37,377 nt of DNA, from assembly GCA_947643615.1 (NCBI GenBank), contig CANRWO010000035.1:1-37377 (forward strand), given 5' to 3'. The notes under the pieces were generated by a model, which was given only the letters and a program-made list of their open reading frames with translations, was not told the origin of the DNA and ran no database searches. Below are positions 26,273 to 34,430 of the stretch, one piece after another. The stretch is from an uncultured Lachnospiraceae bacterium. Lineage in GTDB: Bacteria; Bacillota; Clostridia; Lachnospirales; Lachnospiraceae. A program made the translations under genes and the position numbers. Position 1 is the stretch's first letter; every line of letters starts with the position of its first letter.

Positions 26273-26604
26273 GGAAGAAAGGATGAATTGTAATCTGCGC
26301 TATCATGCAAAAGAGAATTCCGGCATCGGAAGGGTTTCAGAATCCGTAAAAGCCTCTAAGGCCGGAAGATGGGAGAGGAGGGCAGCCGTCTTTTTTACGG
26401 TGGCACTGATGTCGGCCTGCTCATGGATGATAAGTACTTTGTGGAGCCGGGACTGGATAAACGTACCCTCCTCTAAGAATGTACAAAGTTGTGGGAAATA
26501 TGTGCCGGGAAGGGAGATTTCCCAAGGTGAACGGTTTTGGCTGCCACAATATCAACGTCATGCAGAAAGACTTCTGCAATTAGGAGGCACAGGAGGAGCG
26601 GGCA
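26273..26604 (+). other. Possible degraded coding region between lhr and the membrane protein gene
   Basis: 332 bp without a recognisable gene. A good ribosome binding site (GAGGAAGAAAGG) precedes ATG 26283, and all three forward frames contain plausible short coding stretches: frame of 26283, MNCNLRYHAKENSGIGR; frame +2, LFYGGTDVGLLMDDKYFVEP ending at TAA 26474-26476; frame +1, FPKVNGFGCHNINVMQKD ending at TAG 26581-26583. This frame switching is what a gene decayed by several frameshifts would show. I cannot identify the parent family. Confidence 0.3.
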
Positions 26605-27726
26605 ATGAAACAACAAAGGCCGATGTACAGATCGAAAGAGAAAGAATCGGGAAAAGAGAAGCTGCAGGATATCTTGAAGGTATTGGGGCCTGTCCTGATT
26701 GCGGCAGGTCTATTGGGAATGCTGATTTCCATTGACAAGTTTACCATAGCAATAAAACCGGCGGTGGATTTTGAGCGCCTTTTAAACGAATCCGTTCAAC
26801 CCGGGGAGCATATCCAGGGGAGGGTGCTCTATGCTTACGGATGCTTCGCGGAGTCCTCCGTGATTCATGCGGAATACGGCAGAAAGACCGGGGAGACGAA
26901 AAACGGTTATTATTACGTGGTTCCGGGTAACGGAGGCGTTATGATCCTGGAAGTACCGTTGCGCTACAACAATGTTATGGAAAAACTTACCCAGGAAACT
27001 TTTCAATATTTGAGCGACGGCCCGGAACCCCAGTCCAATGCGTGGATCAACGGCTATGTGGTAAAGAACCGTTCCGAGAGCCTTCTTCGTATGCTGCGGG
27101 AATATCTGGCGGCCCTGGGTTATACGGAAGGGCAGATCGAGGGTATGGGCGAGGTTTATATAATTGACCAGGATGACAGCTTGACGGAATTAAGGAACCT
27201 TTTTGTGGGCAGTGTCGTTACGCTGGCAGCAGGGTTGGTATTGCTGCTTGTCAGAAAACGGGAGGAGCTTGCGGTTTTTTTGGGAAAAAACAAAAGAAAC
27301 CTGAACCCGGAACAGGAATCCCGCCTGGGCAATATTCTGGAACAGGTATTTACGGACCGGAAGGTAATTATCAAACAGGTGGCCATACTCATGGGAATGG
27401 GCCTTGTGCCGGCATCCCTGTTTTGTTATTACAAGTCTTCCCAGGGATATCTGGCCGGGTCGGTGATCCTCGCGTATTTGGCAGCCGTGGCGTTCGGCCT
27501 GCTGCCTTTGGCTGGCAGCAGAGAGTATATTATTTTCTATGAAAACGGCATGAACTATTGTGGGGAAGCATTTCTTTACGAGGAATCCGGCTACCCTGAA
27601 TTTCAGGTAATTCCCCAGAAAAACGGGAAAGTGACGGTGTTCCTGAGATTAAAGAACAGGATATTCAACGTTTCCGGCATGAAAGATTTTATGGAGAAAT
27701 ATAAACGGGCATATGGCATTATGTAA
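26605..27726 (+). CDS. Uncharacterised membrane protein with four predicted TM helices
   Basis: 373 aa; I do not recognise the family. TM1 is at about 26-43 (LGPVLIAAGLLGMLISI). A soluble domain of about 150 residues follows (GEHIQGRVLYAYGCF, YYYVVPGNGGVMILEVPLR). Then come TM2 at 199-216, a charged cytoplasmic loop, TM3 at 256-276, TM4 at 282-303 and a C-terminal beta-rich tail. There is no signal-peptidase site. The ATG follows AGGAGGAGCGGGCA. It sits 45 bp before the RlmI-like gene. Alternating soluble and membrane parts suggest a sensor or envelope-maintenance protein; no function is claimed. Confidence 0.75.
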   Translation: MKQQRPMYRSKEKESGKEKLQDILKVLGPVLIAAGLLGMLISIDKFTIAIKPAVDFERLLNESVQPGEHIQGRVLYAYGCFAESSVIHAEYGRKTGETKNGYYYVVPGNGGVMILEVPLRYNNVMEKLTQETFQYLSDGPEPQSNAWINGYVVKNRSESLLRMLREYLAALGYTEGQIEGMGEVYIIDQDDSLTELRNLFVGSVVTLAAGLVLLLVRKREELAVFLGKNKRNLNPEQESRLGNILEQVFTDRKVIIKQVAILMGMGLVPASLFCYYKSSQGYLAGSVILAYLAAVAFGLLPLAGSREYIIFYENGMNYCGEAFLYEESGYPEFQVIPQKNGKVTVFLRLKNRIFNVSGMKDFMEKYKRAYGIM

Positions 27727-27770
27727 TATTTTACCGGTGTACCGGAAATAAGGGGACAAGGAGAGGTGTT

Positions 27771-28973
27771 ATGTATCAGACGGTTGTAACATTAAAAAAG
27801 GGACAGGGCCGTACCCTGAAAGCAGGGGGCATGTGGGTGTATGACAATGAAATAGAATCCATTAAGGGTAGCTTTGAGGATGGGGATGTGGTGGAAATCC
27901 ATGACTTCGACGGCTATTGTATGGGATGCGGATATATCAACACAAAGTCAACGATTACAGTCCGCCTTCTCTCCCGCAGAAAAGATGTGGCCATTGACGA
28001 TGCTTTTATGGAGCGGAGGGTAAGGAACGCATGGGAGTACAGGAAGCAGACCATAGATACTTCCTGCTGCCGGGTGATTTTCGGGGAGGCGGATTTCCTT
28101 CCGGGAATCGTGGTGGACAAGTTCTCGGATGTGCTGGTGGTGGAATCTCTGGCATTGGGAATTGACAGATGGAAGCTGACCATTGTGGAGTCGTTAAAAA
28201 AGGTTTTGGCGGAGGATGGCATTACGGTCCGCGGCGTTTATGAGAGAAGTGACGCGAAGGTGCGGCTGCAGGAAGGGATGGAGCGCAGCAAAGGTTTTAT
28301 CGGGGAACCCTTTGACACCAGGGTGGAGATTACGGAAAACGGTGTAAAGTATATTGTGGATGTGGAGGACGGGCAGAAGACAGGCTTTTTCCTGGATCAG
28401 AAGAATAACCGGGCATCCATTCACAGGTTCTGTAAGGATAAAAAAGTGTTGGACTGCTTTACCCACACAGGGTCTTTTGCCTTAAACGCAGGGATTGCCG
28501 GGGCCTCCAGTGTGCTGGGGGTGGACGCGTCCCGGCTGGCAGTGGAACAGGCGGAGGAAAATGCAAGGCTGAACCATTTGGAGGACAAAGTCAGTTTCCG
28601 ATGTGCCGATGTGTTTGAATTATTGCCTGAATTGGAAGCATCGGGGGAGAAGTTTGACGTGGTGATCCTGGATCCGCCTGCTTTCACCAAGTCCAGGAAT
28701 TCTGTGAAAAACGCGGTAAAAGGTTATCGTGAGATCAATCTGCGGGGTTTGAAGCTGGTGCGGGAGGGAGGTTTTCTGGTGACCTGTTCCTGTTCCCACT
28801 TTATGGAGCCGGAACTTTTTGCGAAGACTATCCGTGAGGCGGCATCCGGCGCCCACAGACGCCTGCGCCAGGTGGAATTCCGCACCCAGGCCTGCGACCA
28901 TCCTATCCTCTGGGCAGCGGACCAAAGTTATTACTTAAAGTTCTATATTTTCCAAGTAGTGAGCGAAGGCTGA
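27771..28973 (+). CDS. RlmI/RlmK-like 23S rRNA (cytosine) methyltransferase
   Basis: 400-aa class I SAM-dependent methyltransferase with an N-terminal PUA domain (residues 1-80, GHxW-like AGGMWVYDNEI) and an RlmI-type catalytic domain. Motifs include EDGQKTGFFLDQKNNR, VLDCFTHTGSFALNAG (SAM site) and VVILDPPAFTKSRNSV, with TCSCSHFMEP as the Cys-bearing segment. RlmI methylates C1962 of 23S rRNA in E. coli. The ATG has GGAGAGG upstream. Its stop is 26 bp before the MGMT-family gene, which suggests an operon. Confidence 0.9.
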   Translation: MYQTVVTLKKGQGRTLKAGGMWVYDNEIESIKGSFEDGDVVEIHDFDGYCMGCGYINTKSTITVRLLSRRKDVAIDDAFMERRVRNAWEYRKQTIDTSCCRVIFGEADFLPGIVVDKFSDVLVVESLALGIDRWKLTIVESLKKVLAEDGITVRGVYERSDAKVRLQEGMERSKGFIGEPFDTRVEITENGVKYIVDVEDGQKTGFFLDQKNNRASIHRFCKDKKVLDCFTHTGSFALNAGIAGASSVLGVDASRLAVEQAEENARLNHLEDKVSFRCADVFELLPELEASGEKFDVVILDPPAFTKSRNSVKNAVKGYREINLRGLKLVREGGFLVTCSCSHFMEPELFAKTIREAASGAHRRLRQVEFRTQACDHPILWAADQSYYLKFYIFQVVSEG

Positions 28974-28999
28974 CCGGAAGAGGAGAGGATAGTAAACAT

Positions 29000-29308
29000 A
29001 TGGGACAAATTTTGACGGAATCTCTCATTTATGAGATACTATCCGTAGTGGAAGAGATTCCTTATGGCTGTGTTGCTACCTACGGGCAGATTGCGAGACT
29101 GATCGGAAGGGACCGGAATGCGCGGCTTGTGGGTAAGGTGCTCAGTATGGCGGAGTTTTACGGCAGATATCCCTGCCACAGGGTAGTAAACCATGGGGGC
29201 CGTCTGGTTCCCGGCTGGGTAGAGCAGGGAGACCTGCTGAGGCAGGAAGGTGTTTCCCTGAAAGACAATTTATGTGTGGACCTGAAACACTTTCAATGGA
29301 AATGCTGA
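29000..29308 (+). CDS. MGMT family DNA alkyltransferase-like protein (single domain)
   Basis: 102-aa protein matching only the C-terminal DNA-binding/active-site domain of O6-methylguanine-DNA methyltransferases. It has IPYGCVATYGQIARLIG, an Arg-finger-like NARLVGKVL and YPCHRVV with Cys59. In alkyltransferase-like (ATL) proteins of this size the Cys is usually Trp, so keeping the Cys leaves open real methyl transfer. The N-terminal Ada/Ogt domain is absent. It probably acts in recognition or repair of alkylated DNA. Confidence 0.88.
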   Translation: MGQILTESLIYEILSVVEEIPYGCVATYGQIARLIGRDRNARLVGKVLSMAEFYGRYPCHRVVNHGGRLVPGWVEQGDLLRQEGVSLKDNLCVDLKHFQWKC

Positions 29309-29338
29309 CGGGAGGAATCAATACCAATTTTTTACTTG

Positions 29339-29374
29339 GCGATTTGTGTCTGTGCGCTGTTTGCACAAAGTCGC
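29339..29374 (+). promoter_or_regulatory. Hairpin in the upp leader
   Basis: GCGATTTGTG (29339-29348) pairs with CACAAAGTCGC (29364-29374), 10 pairs with one bulged G and a 15-nt loop. No U-run follows and the upp start is 35 nt downstream. I see no PyrR-type anti-antiterminator sequence. It may separate MGMT and upp expression or stabilise the RNA. Confidence 0.4.
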
Positions 29375-29408
29375 TTAGGCAGATGGCAGCGCAGAAATGG
29401 AGATTACG

Positions 29409-30047
29409 ATGGAAAAACAGGAAAACATTTTTGTCATGGAACATCCGCTGATTCAGCATAAGATATCACAGATCAGGGATGTGGGCACCGGAACCAATGA
29501 ATTCCGGAAATGCATCGAAGAGATTGCCATGCTGATGGGGTATGAGGCTCTCAGAGACTTGCCCCTGGAGGATGTGGAGGTGCAGACCCCGATAGAGACC
29601 TGCATGAGTCCGAAGATCGCGGGGAAGAAGCTGGCAGTGGTGCCAATCCTAAGGGCAGGCCTTGGTATGGTGAACGGCATTTTGGCCCTGGTACCCAGCG
29701 CCAAGGTAGGGCACATCGGACTCTACAGGGACCCGGAGACCCATGAACCCCATGAATATTACTGTAAGCTGCCGGAACCTATCGGTGAGAGGACCATTGT
29801 AGTGGTGGATCCCATGCTTGCCACAGGCGGTTCAGGCTCCGAAGCCGTTCATTTTATCAAACAGCACGGCGGGAAGAATATTAAATTCATGTGCATTATA
29901 GCCGCGCCGGAAGGGGTGGAGCGGCTGAGGAAGGATCATCCGGATATCCAGATCTATATCGGGCATATTGACCGCTGCCTGAATGAGCACGCGTATATCT
30001 GCCCCGGACTGGGTGATGCGGGAGACAGGATATTCGGCACGAAGTAG
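29409..30047 (+). CDS. upp: Uracil phosphoribosyltransferase
   Basis: Cytosolic salvage enzyme making UMP from uracil and PRPP. The PRPP-binding motif is [25 protein letters not shown] and the C-terminal [13 protein letters not shown] are diagnostic for Upp. Its 212 aa is the usual length. I start at MEKQENIF (29409), which has GGAG 6 nt upstream; an in-frame ATG at 29397 is too near the same site. It converges with the ATP-grasp gene, with only 7 bp between stops. Confidence 0.95.
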   Translation: MEKQENIFVMEHPLIQHKISQIRDVGTGTNEFRKCIEEIAMLMGYEALRDLPLEDVEVQTPIETCMSPKIAGKKLAVVPILRAGLGMVNGILALVPSAKVGHIGLYRDPETHEPHEYYCKLPEPIGERTIVVVDPMLATGGSGSEAVHFIKQHGGKNIKFMCIIAAPEGVERLRKDHPDIQIYIGHIDRCLNEHAYICPGLGDAGDRIFGTK

Positions 30048-30054
30048 GAATGGA

Positions 30055-31005
30055 TTACAGGTTTTCTTCTGCCGTAAAGATTTTTTCCTCCACTGTCCTT
30101 ACGCCGAAGGCCGCTTTGACTGGGCATATGAACGGCTCGACTGGTTTCCCGCTTGCTTGGTCAAGCCACCAGGCGGCGTCGTTAAAACCAAGCTTGGCCC
30201 GAAATCCCATGGTGCTGGAAATCCTGGGGTTGATTTCAAATACATAGTATTTGCCGTTTTGCTTCCGCATCTGTACATTGACAGAACCTTTAAGGGAGAA
30301 TAAGCCTGCCAGGGTATGTGCCAGTCCGCGGATTTCCTTATCATCCGCCAGCTCCACATACCGGCTCATCCCGCCGAACCCCAGGGTTCGGCGGAAGGCA
30401 ATATAATTTACAACTTTTTGATCCGAAAATACGGTGAGGGTATATTCCTGGCTGGCATCTCCGATATATTCCTGTATGACCGGATTTTGCATATCGCCGA
30501 AAGCTTGTTCCAATTCACTTTTGGTATGCACCAGGCGTATGGAATGGGAACCGCACCCGAAGGCTTCCTTCACAATTAGGGGATAATTGCCCCGGACGGA
30601 TTCCGGCCGGTCCCATGTTTCCGGCACATGCACGCCCCCTGCCTTTAAAAAGGAAGCGGTACGGGATTTATCCAATGCAATATGCAGCACATTCGGTTCG
30701 TTTATGATAACGGATGTGGGGTGGAATTTATTTCTGTTTTTATCCACAAGAGTTATTTCCGGTTCCGTAATGGGCCAGAAGTAATCTACGTGGTGTTTGG
30801 AGAGAAGCTCCGTCACAAAATCCAGCCACTTTTCCTCCTCTTTATATTGGGGAGAAAGGTAGAATTCATCTACCAGGTCATAGGAGGCATTGTATTTTGT
30901 TATGTCAAACCCTATAAAATACAGCTCCCGGCCGCTTTCCCTTAACGCTTTTATGACGGCGTACCCGATATCACCGCCGATGGCAGATATAAGTATTGTC
31001 TTCAT
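30055..31005 (-). CDS. ATP-grasp domain protein (carbamoyl-phosphate-synthase-like ligase)
   Basis: 316-aa ATP-grasp enzyme. The N-terminal pre-ATP-grasp Rossmann-like part begins ILISAIGGDIGYAVIKAL. The central ATP-grasp has YPLIVKEAFGCGSHSIRLV (ATP-binding Lys and flexible loop), VIQEYIGDASQEYTLTV and the metal site VFEINPRISSTMGF. Such enzymes join a carboxylate to an amine or similar nucleophile via an acyl phosphate. Its ATG overlaps the stop of the phosphoesterase gene (ATGA, 31002-31005), so it is third in a tightly coupled trio. The substrate is unknown. Confidence 0.88.
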   Translation of the reverse strand: MKTILISAIGGDIGYAVIKALRESGRELYFIGFDITKYNASYDLVDEFYLSPQYKEEEKWLDFVTELLSKHHVDYFWPITEPEITLVDKNRNKFHPTSVIINEPNVLHIALDKSRTASFLKAGGVHVPETWDRPESVRGNYPLIVKEAFGCGSHSIRLVHTKSELEQAFGDMQNPVIQEYIGDASQEYTLTVFSDQKVVNYIAFRRTLGFGGMSRYVELADDKEIRGLAHTLAGLFSLKGSVNVQMRKQNGKYYVFEINPRISSTMGFRAKLGFNDAAWWLDQASGKPVEPFICPVKAAFGVRTVEEKIFTAEENL

Positions 31006-31685
31006 GGGTTCCCTCCATATTTTTCACATAGATAGTTGCATACTTTCCGGTGGGGGTCTTTTCTCTTCACTTCACTGAGCAGATCTTCTATGTTGACATA
31101 TACATTCTTAAACTCACAGGTATCATCACAAGGATTCAGCACACAGTAACCGAACCCCAATCCGTCCCTGGGTTGCCCCAGGCTGCCCGGGTTAATGATT
31201 GTCATACCATTTTCTTTGCGCAGGAACCTGTAATGGGTGTGCCCTACGACCAGGTAATCGTATTTGTCTGCGGCCAGATCGGCGTTTATGCTGCTGTCAG
31301 GGTAAATGCGCTGGTTCAGGGGATCTTCCATGCCGCCATGGAACATTCCGAACCGTTTTCCGGCAAGCTCGAATTCCAGATATTCCGGTAAGCTATCCAG
31401 ATAGGCTGCCTGTGGCCCTGGCAGAGTAGTATAGTATGAGCTTCCGTATTGGTCGGCCAACTCTTGCTTCTGTTGTGCGCAGCAAAGAAATTGGTAGTCA
31501 TGGTTGCCCTTAACGGCAAAAAGGTTCCTCATGCGGATCATTTGCCCCATGATTTTTTCCTGCCCATAAAAGTATCCAAAAATATCCCCTGCAAAAAGGA
31601 AATAAGACGCATCGCCCTCCGCTTCCAGCATCCTGCAGAAAGCCGGGTAGTTTCCGTGGATGTCCGAGAAAATACATATTTTCAC
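31002..31685 (-). CDS. Metallophosphoesterase (YfcE/MJ0936-like)
   Basis: 227-aa calcineurin-like phosphoesterase of the small bacterial type. All metal-ligand motifs are visible: SDIHGN (residues 7-12), AGDIFGY, KGNHDYQF, FHGG and VVGHTHYRF. NPGSLGQPRDG is typical of YfcE-like phosphodiesterases. It overlaps its neighbours by 4 bp at each end (31682-31685 and 31002-31005). It may remove a phosphate group in a pathway shared with the SDR and ATP-grasp enzymes. Confidence 0.9.
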   Translation of the reverse strand: MKICIFSDIHGNYPAFCRMLEAEGDASYFLFAGDIFGYFYGQEKIMGQMIRMRNLFAVKGNHDYQFLCCAQQKQELADQYGSSYYTTLPGPQAAYLDSLPEYLEFELAGKRFGMFHGGMEDPLNQRIYPDSSINADLAADKYDYLVVGHTHYRFLRKENGMTIINPGSLGQPRDGLGFGYCVLNPCDDTCEFKNVYVNIEDLLSEVKRKDPHRKVCNYLCEKYGGNP

Positions 31686-32401
31686 AGTTTATACTTTTCA
31701 CGTATCCCGGTTGCCGTCCAATGGGATACATACCTTTCTATCAATTGTTCCGCTACGGCGGAGGGATCAATTAATCTGCCGCTTTCTTTGTAGGAGATAA
31801 ATGTTTCTACCCGGTCAAAGACTCTGCTGTCTGTCTCCCGGATCTGTCTCTGCATATCCGTATCCATGACTCCGGGATCAAAGGAAACGATCTTGAAATC
31901 CGGGTTTTCCAAAGCAACTACCGACAAAAAGGAGTTTAGGTATGCCTTAGACGCACAATAGTTTCCCCAGCCGCTCAAAGGGAAATCAGTGGCTCCGCTG
32001 TCCAGGTTAATGATCCTCAGCTTCAGGGAACGGCAGCGGCAGCGTCTTATGGCCTCGTTGATCAAAGCTACATTCTGCCGTATGTTTCCGCCGGTCATTC
32101 CGTCAATTTCCTGATAGGAGTATTCTCCTGCCAATTTAATCGGGGCAATGGAAAATGCATTTAAAATCAGCACAATTTCATCCCCAGGCAAAGCTTCGAT
32201 GGTGTTGCCCAACGGCACGTAATCGTCTTCCATGAAGGTTTTATAAGAATAAAGATTGGATCCAAAATGCCCGAACAGTTTTTGGAATTTCATTTCATCC
32301 CGGTAAACGCAGATCAGATTGCCGATTCCCTTACGGACAAATTGATTTGCCAGGGCAAACCCCAACCCTCCGGTAGAACCTGTTAAAACAATTGTTTGCA
32401 T
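31682..32401 (-). CDS. Short-chain dehydrogenase/reductase
   Basis: 239-aa NAD(P)-dependent SDR. The nucleotide site is TGSTGGLGFALA (residues 6-17). Catalytic residues are Ser in NLDSGATDF and Tyr/Lys in NYCASKAYL, and SFDPGVMDTDM follows as in classical SDRs. The start at 32401 (MQTIVLTG) has GGAGG 8 nt upstream; upstream in-frame ATGs lie in the promoter region. It is first in the SDR-phosphoesterase-ATP-grasp operon. Confidence 0.88.
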   Translation of the reverse strand: MQTIVLTGSTGGLGFALANQFVRKGIGNLICVYRDEMKFQKLFGHFGSNLYSYKTFMEDDYVPLGNTIEALPGDEIVLILNAFSIAPIKLAGEYSYQEIDGMTGGNIRQNVALINEAIRRCRCRSLKLRIINLDSGATDFPLSGWGNYCASKAYLNSFLSVVALENPDFKIVSFDPGVMDTDMQRQIRETDSRVFDRVETFISYKESGRLIDPSAVAEQLIERYVSHWTATGIREKYKL

Positions 32402-32470
32402 GGGACAATCCTCCATCAACTGTAAAATGCGTAATATGCTGCAAGGCGCAGATTTGGCCACCATGGAAAT

Positions 32471-32499
32471 AGGATAGCATATAAACGCCTTGTTTTCAA
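32471..32499 (-). promoter_or_regulatory. Promoter of the SDR operon
   Basis: On the minus strand, TTGAAA (32499-32494), a 17-bp spacer and TATCCT (32476-32471), about 70 bp before the SDR ATG. Confidence 0.6.
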
Positions 32500-32596
32500 C
32501 ACAGTGCATTGTAATAAAAGTACATGAAAACTAAAAATATTGCATTATTTGAAAGTGCTTCCATAAATGCGTAAAGAAAATGTGAATAAATAGTTT

Positions 32597-32646
32597 ATGT
32601 AATTTTAAATTATTCCATGTAAATAATACAAATTTTTCACTATACT
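32597..32646 (+). promoter_or_regulatory. Promoter/operator region of the sugar-binding protein gene
   Basis: A -10 TATACT (32641-32646) lacks a good -35. ATGTAA occurs twice, at 32597-32602 and 32617-32622, exactly 20 bp apart, so both lie on the same DNA face, the second where the -35 should be. This suggests an activator-dependent promoter. Two hairpins follow in the leader: CCGGAC/GTCCGG (32676-32700) and ACCTGCC-tgt-GGCAGGT (32723-32739), just before the ribosome binding site. Confidence 0.45.
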
Positions 32647-32762
32647 TGTGGTACAGTAAGTTATGGCACATTCCTCCGGACATGGAAATGAAAAGTCCGG
32701 CGGCCATGGCTGATGTAAAAGCACCTGCCTGTGGCAGGTATAGTAAGCAAGGAGGATTTGAT

Positions 32763-34145
32763 ATGAAAAAGAAAGTACTTAGCGTTATGCTGACTGCTGC
32801 AATGATGGCTGCTTTGCTGGCCGGCTGTGGCAGTGACGGCGACAGCAATGCATCAAGCGCCAGCTCCAGTGCTCCGGCCAGCTCTCAGGCCAGCTCCAGC
32901 GCAGCGGGAAATTCCGAGGCATCTTCACAGCCTGCCGCTTCCGCAGAGCCTGTGACTTTGAAGTGGGCGATCTGGGATCAGGAGACCACACAGTATTGGA
33001 ATGATATTAAGGAGGCATATGAGGCAAGCCATGAGGGCGTGACCATTGAGATGGTAGACCTTGGCTCTACCGATTATATGACCGTTCTGGCAACGGAGCT
33101 TTCCGGTTCCGGTTCCGATTTTGACGTTGTTACCATTAAGGACGTTCCCGGATATGCCACTCTGGTACAGAAGAATGCAATTCTGGCGTTGGATGACTAT
33201 ATTAAGGCTGACGGCGTTGACCTGAGCCAGTATGCAGGCGCTACGGACCAGGTTCTGGTGGACGGCAAGCTGTATGAGCTGCCTTTCAGAAACGATTTCT
33301 GGGTAGTGTTCTACAACAAGGATCTGTTTGACGCAAAGGGAGTGCCTTACCCTACCAACGATATGACTTTCGAGGAGTATGACGCTCTGGCAAGGCAGAT
33401 GACCGATACCACATTTGGTTCCCAGGTGTACGGGACACATTACCATACATGGAGATCCGCTGTTCAGCTGTTTGGTGTACTGGACGGTGAGCATACCATT
33501 CTGGACGGTGAGTATTCCGCATTCCAGCCTTACTATGATATGGTCCTGAACCAGGAGAAGGACGGTGTCTGCAGGAAATATACCGATCTGAAGACCGAAG
33601 GCCTGCACTATTCCGCAGCATTCTCTGGCGGTGATGTAGCCATGCTGAATATGGGTTCCTGGTTTATCGCAACCATGATTTCCAACCTGCAGTCCGGCGA
33701 GTATGATTCCAGCCTGTGCGGTAACTGGGGTATTGTTAAATATCCTCATGCGGAAGGCGTTGAAGCAGGTTCCACCCTGGGCACCATTACCGGTCTGTCC
33801 GTAACCGCTGCTTCCGACACTCCCGATGCAGCATGGGAGTTCGTAAAGTGGGTGAGCGGCGAGGAAGGTGCGGCAGTTATGGCTTCCTCCGGTAACTTCC
33901 CCGCAATCATGACGGATGAAGTTAAGGATATGATCGCAGGCCTGGAAGGATTCCCTGCCGATCCTGAGAGCAAGGAAGCGTTGAGCGTATCCAACCTGTA
34001 CCTGGAAGTTCCTTACGGTGATAAGGTATCCGAGATCAATTCCGTGCTGGATTCTTACCATGGTTCCATTATGACCGGTGAGCTGTCCATCGAGGAAGGC
34101 ATCAATAAGATGAACGAAGAGGTTAAGAAGATCCAGGGCAACTAA
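32763..34145 (+). CDS. Sugar ABC transporter substrate-binding lipoprotein
   Basis: 460-aa extracellular solute-binding protein of family 1 (MalE/UgpB type). The signal peptide ends in the lipobox LLAGC (Cys22), followed by a Ser/Ala-rich linker (24-65), so it is lipid-anchored outside the membrane. The mature protein starts TLKWAIWDQET and has family segments GKLYELPFRNDFWVVFYNKDLFDAKG and MLNMGSWFIATM. The ATG at 32763 follows AGGAGG. It is first in the importer cluster; a terminator between it and the permeases would give the excess of binding protein usual for such systems. The exact oligosaccharide is unknown. Confidence 0.95.
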   Translation: MKKKVLSVMLTAAMMAALLAGCGSDGDSNASSASSSAPASSQASSSAAGNSEASSQPAASAEPVTLKWAIWDQETTQYWNDIKEAYEASHEGVTIEMVDLGSTDYMTVLATELSGSGSDFDVVTIKDVPGYATLVQKNAILALDDYIKADGVDLSQYAGATDQVLVDGKLYELPFRNDFWVVFYNKDLFDAKGVPYPTNDMTFEEYDALARQMTDTTFGSQVYGTHYHTWRSAVQLFGVLDGEHTILDGEYSAFQPYYDMVLNQEKDGVCRKYTDLKTEGLHYSAAFSGGDVAMLNMGSWFIATMISNLQSGEYDSSLCGNWGIVKYPHAEGVEAGSTLGTITGLSVTAASDTPDAAWEFVKWVSGEEGAAVMASSGNFPAIMTDEVKDMIAGLEGFPADPESKEALSVSNLYLEVPYGDKVSEINSVLDSYHGSIMTGELSIEEGINKMNEEVKKIQGN

Positions 34146-34206
34146 TCAGGTCCGGAAAACTTCGGGTTACCGCCCATTGACAGCGGTAACGGATATAAAG
34201 CAGCAC

Positions 34207-34240
34207 AAGGGGTCGTCCTAAAAAGCGGCCCCTTTCTTTT
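34207..34240 (+). terminator. Intrinsic terminator after the binding-protein gene
   Basis: AAGGGGTCG pairs with CGGCCCCTT (one mismatch) around a loop of about 10 nt, followed by TTTCTTTT. It lies 62 bp past the stop of the binding-protein gene and 190 bp before the first permease gene, so it is intercistronic. Confidence 0.85.
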
Positions 34241-34339
34241 CCGAAAGCAGTATGCTTTAGGGTACGAAAGGTACGAATCTGGTATACACTATACGGGAAG
34301 AGATAAGTTACATACGGGACGATAGTTCCGCGGGATTGG

Positions 34340-34380
34340 TTTGTGCCGACTGCGTCGGTATGACGGGAAGTTTGAAAGTA
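34340..34380 (+). promoter_or_regulatory. Conserved leader block, copy B (upstream of the permease genes)
   Basis: TTTGTGCCG, seven variable bases, CGGTATGAC and then GGGAAGTTTGAAAGTA. The hairpin is TGCCGA-ctgcg-TCGGTA. The pairing is kept although inner-stem bases differ from copy A (3885), with A-T in place of C-G and G-U in place of G-C. A second hairpin follows at once: TGTATCC (34381-34387) with GGATACA (34399-34405). The permease ribosome binding site AAGGAGG is 12 nt further on. A smaller hairpin, GGGAC-gata-GTTCC (34317-34330), precedes it. Confidence 0.65.
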
Positions 34381-34430
34381 TGTATCCGAAGGGAAGAAGG
34401 ATACATGAATCAGGAAAGGAGGCAGTTTCT

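Noticed and set aside
26283..26735. 150-aa ORF taken as one intact gene
   Set aside because: It overlaps the membrane protein gene and its ribosome binding site by 131 bp and reads unlike a protein near its end; recorded as a possible remnant instead.
29339..29374. PyrR-type attenuator before upp
   Set aside because: No U-run terminator and no recognisable PyrR-binding loop; only a plain hairpin is supported.
32676..32739. Binding-protein leader hairpins as another copy of the conserved leader block
   Set aside because: The two-hairpin layout is similar, but the linker GGGAAGTTTGAAA is absent.
32925..34061. 378-aa minus-strand ORF
   Set aside because: It is antisense to the substrate-binding lipoprotein, with no recognisable domain.
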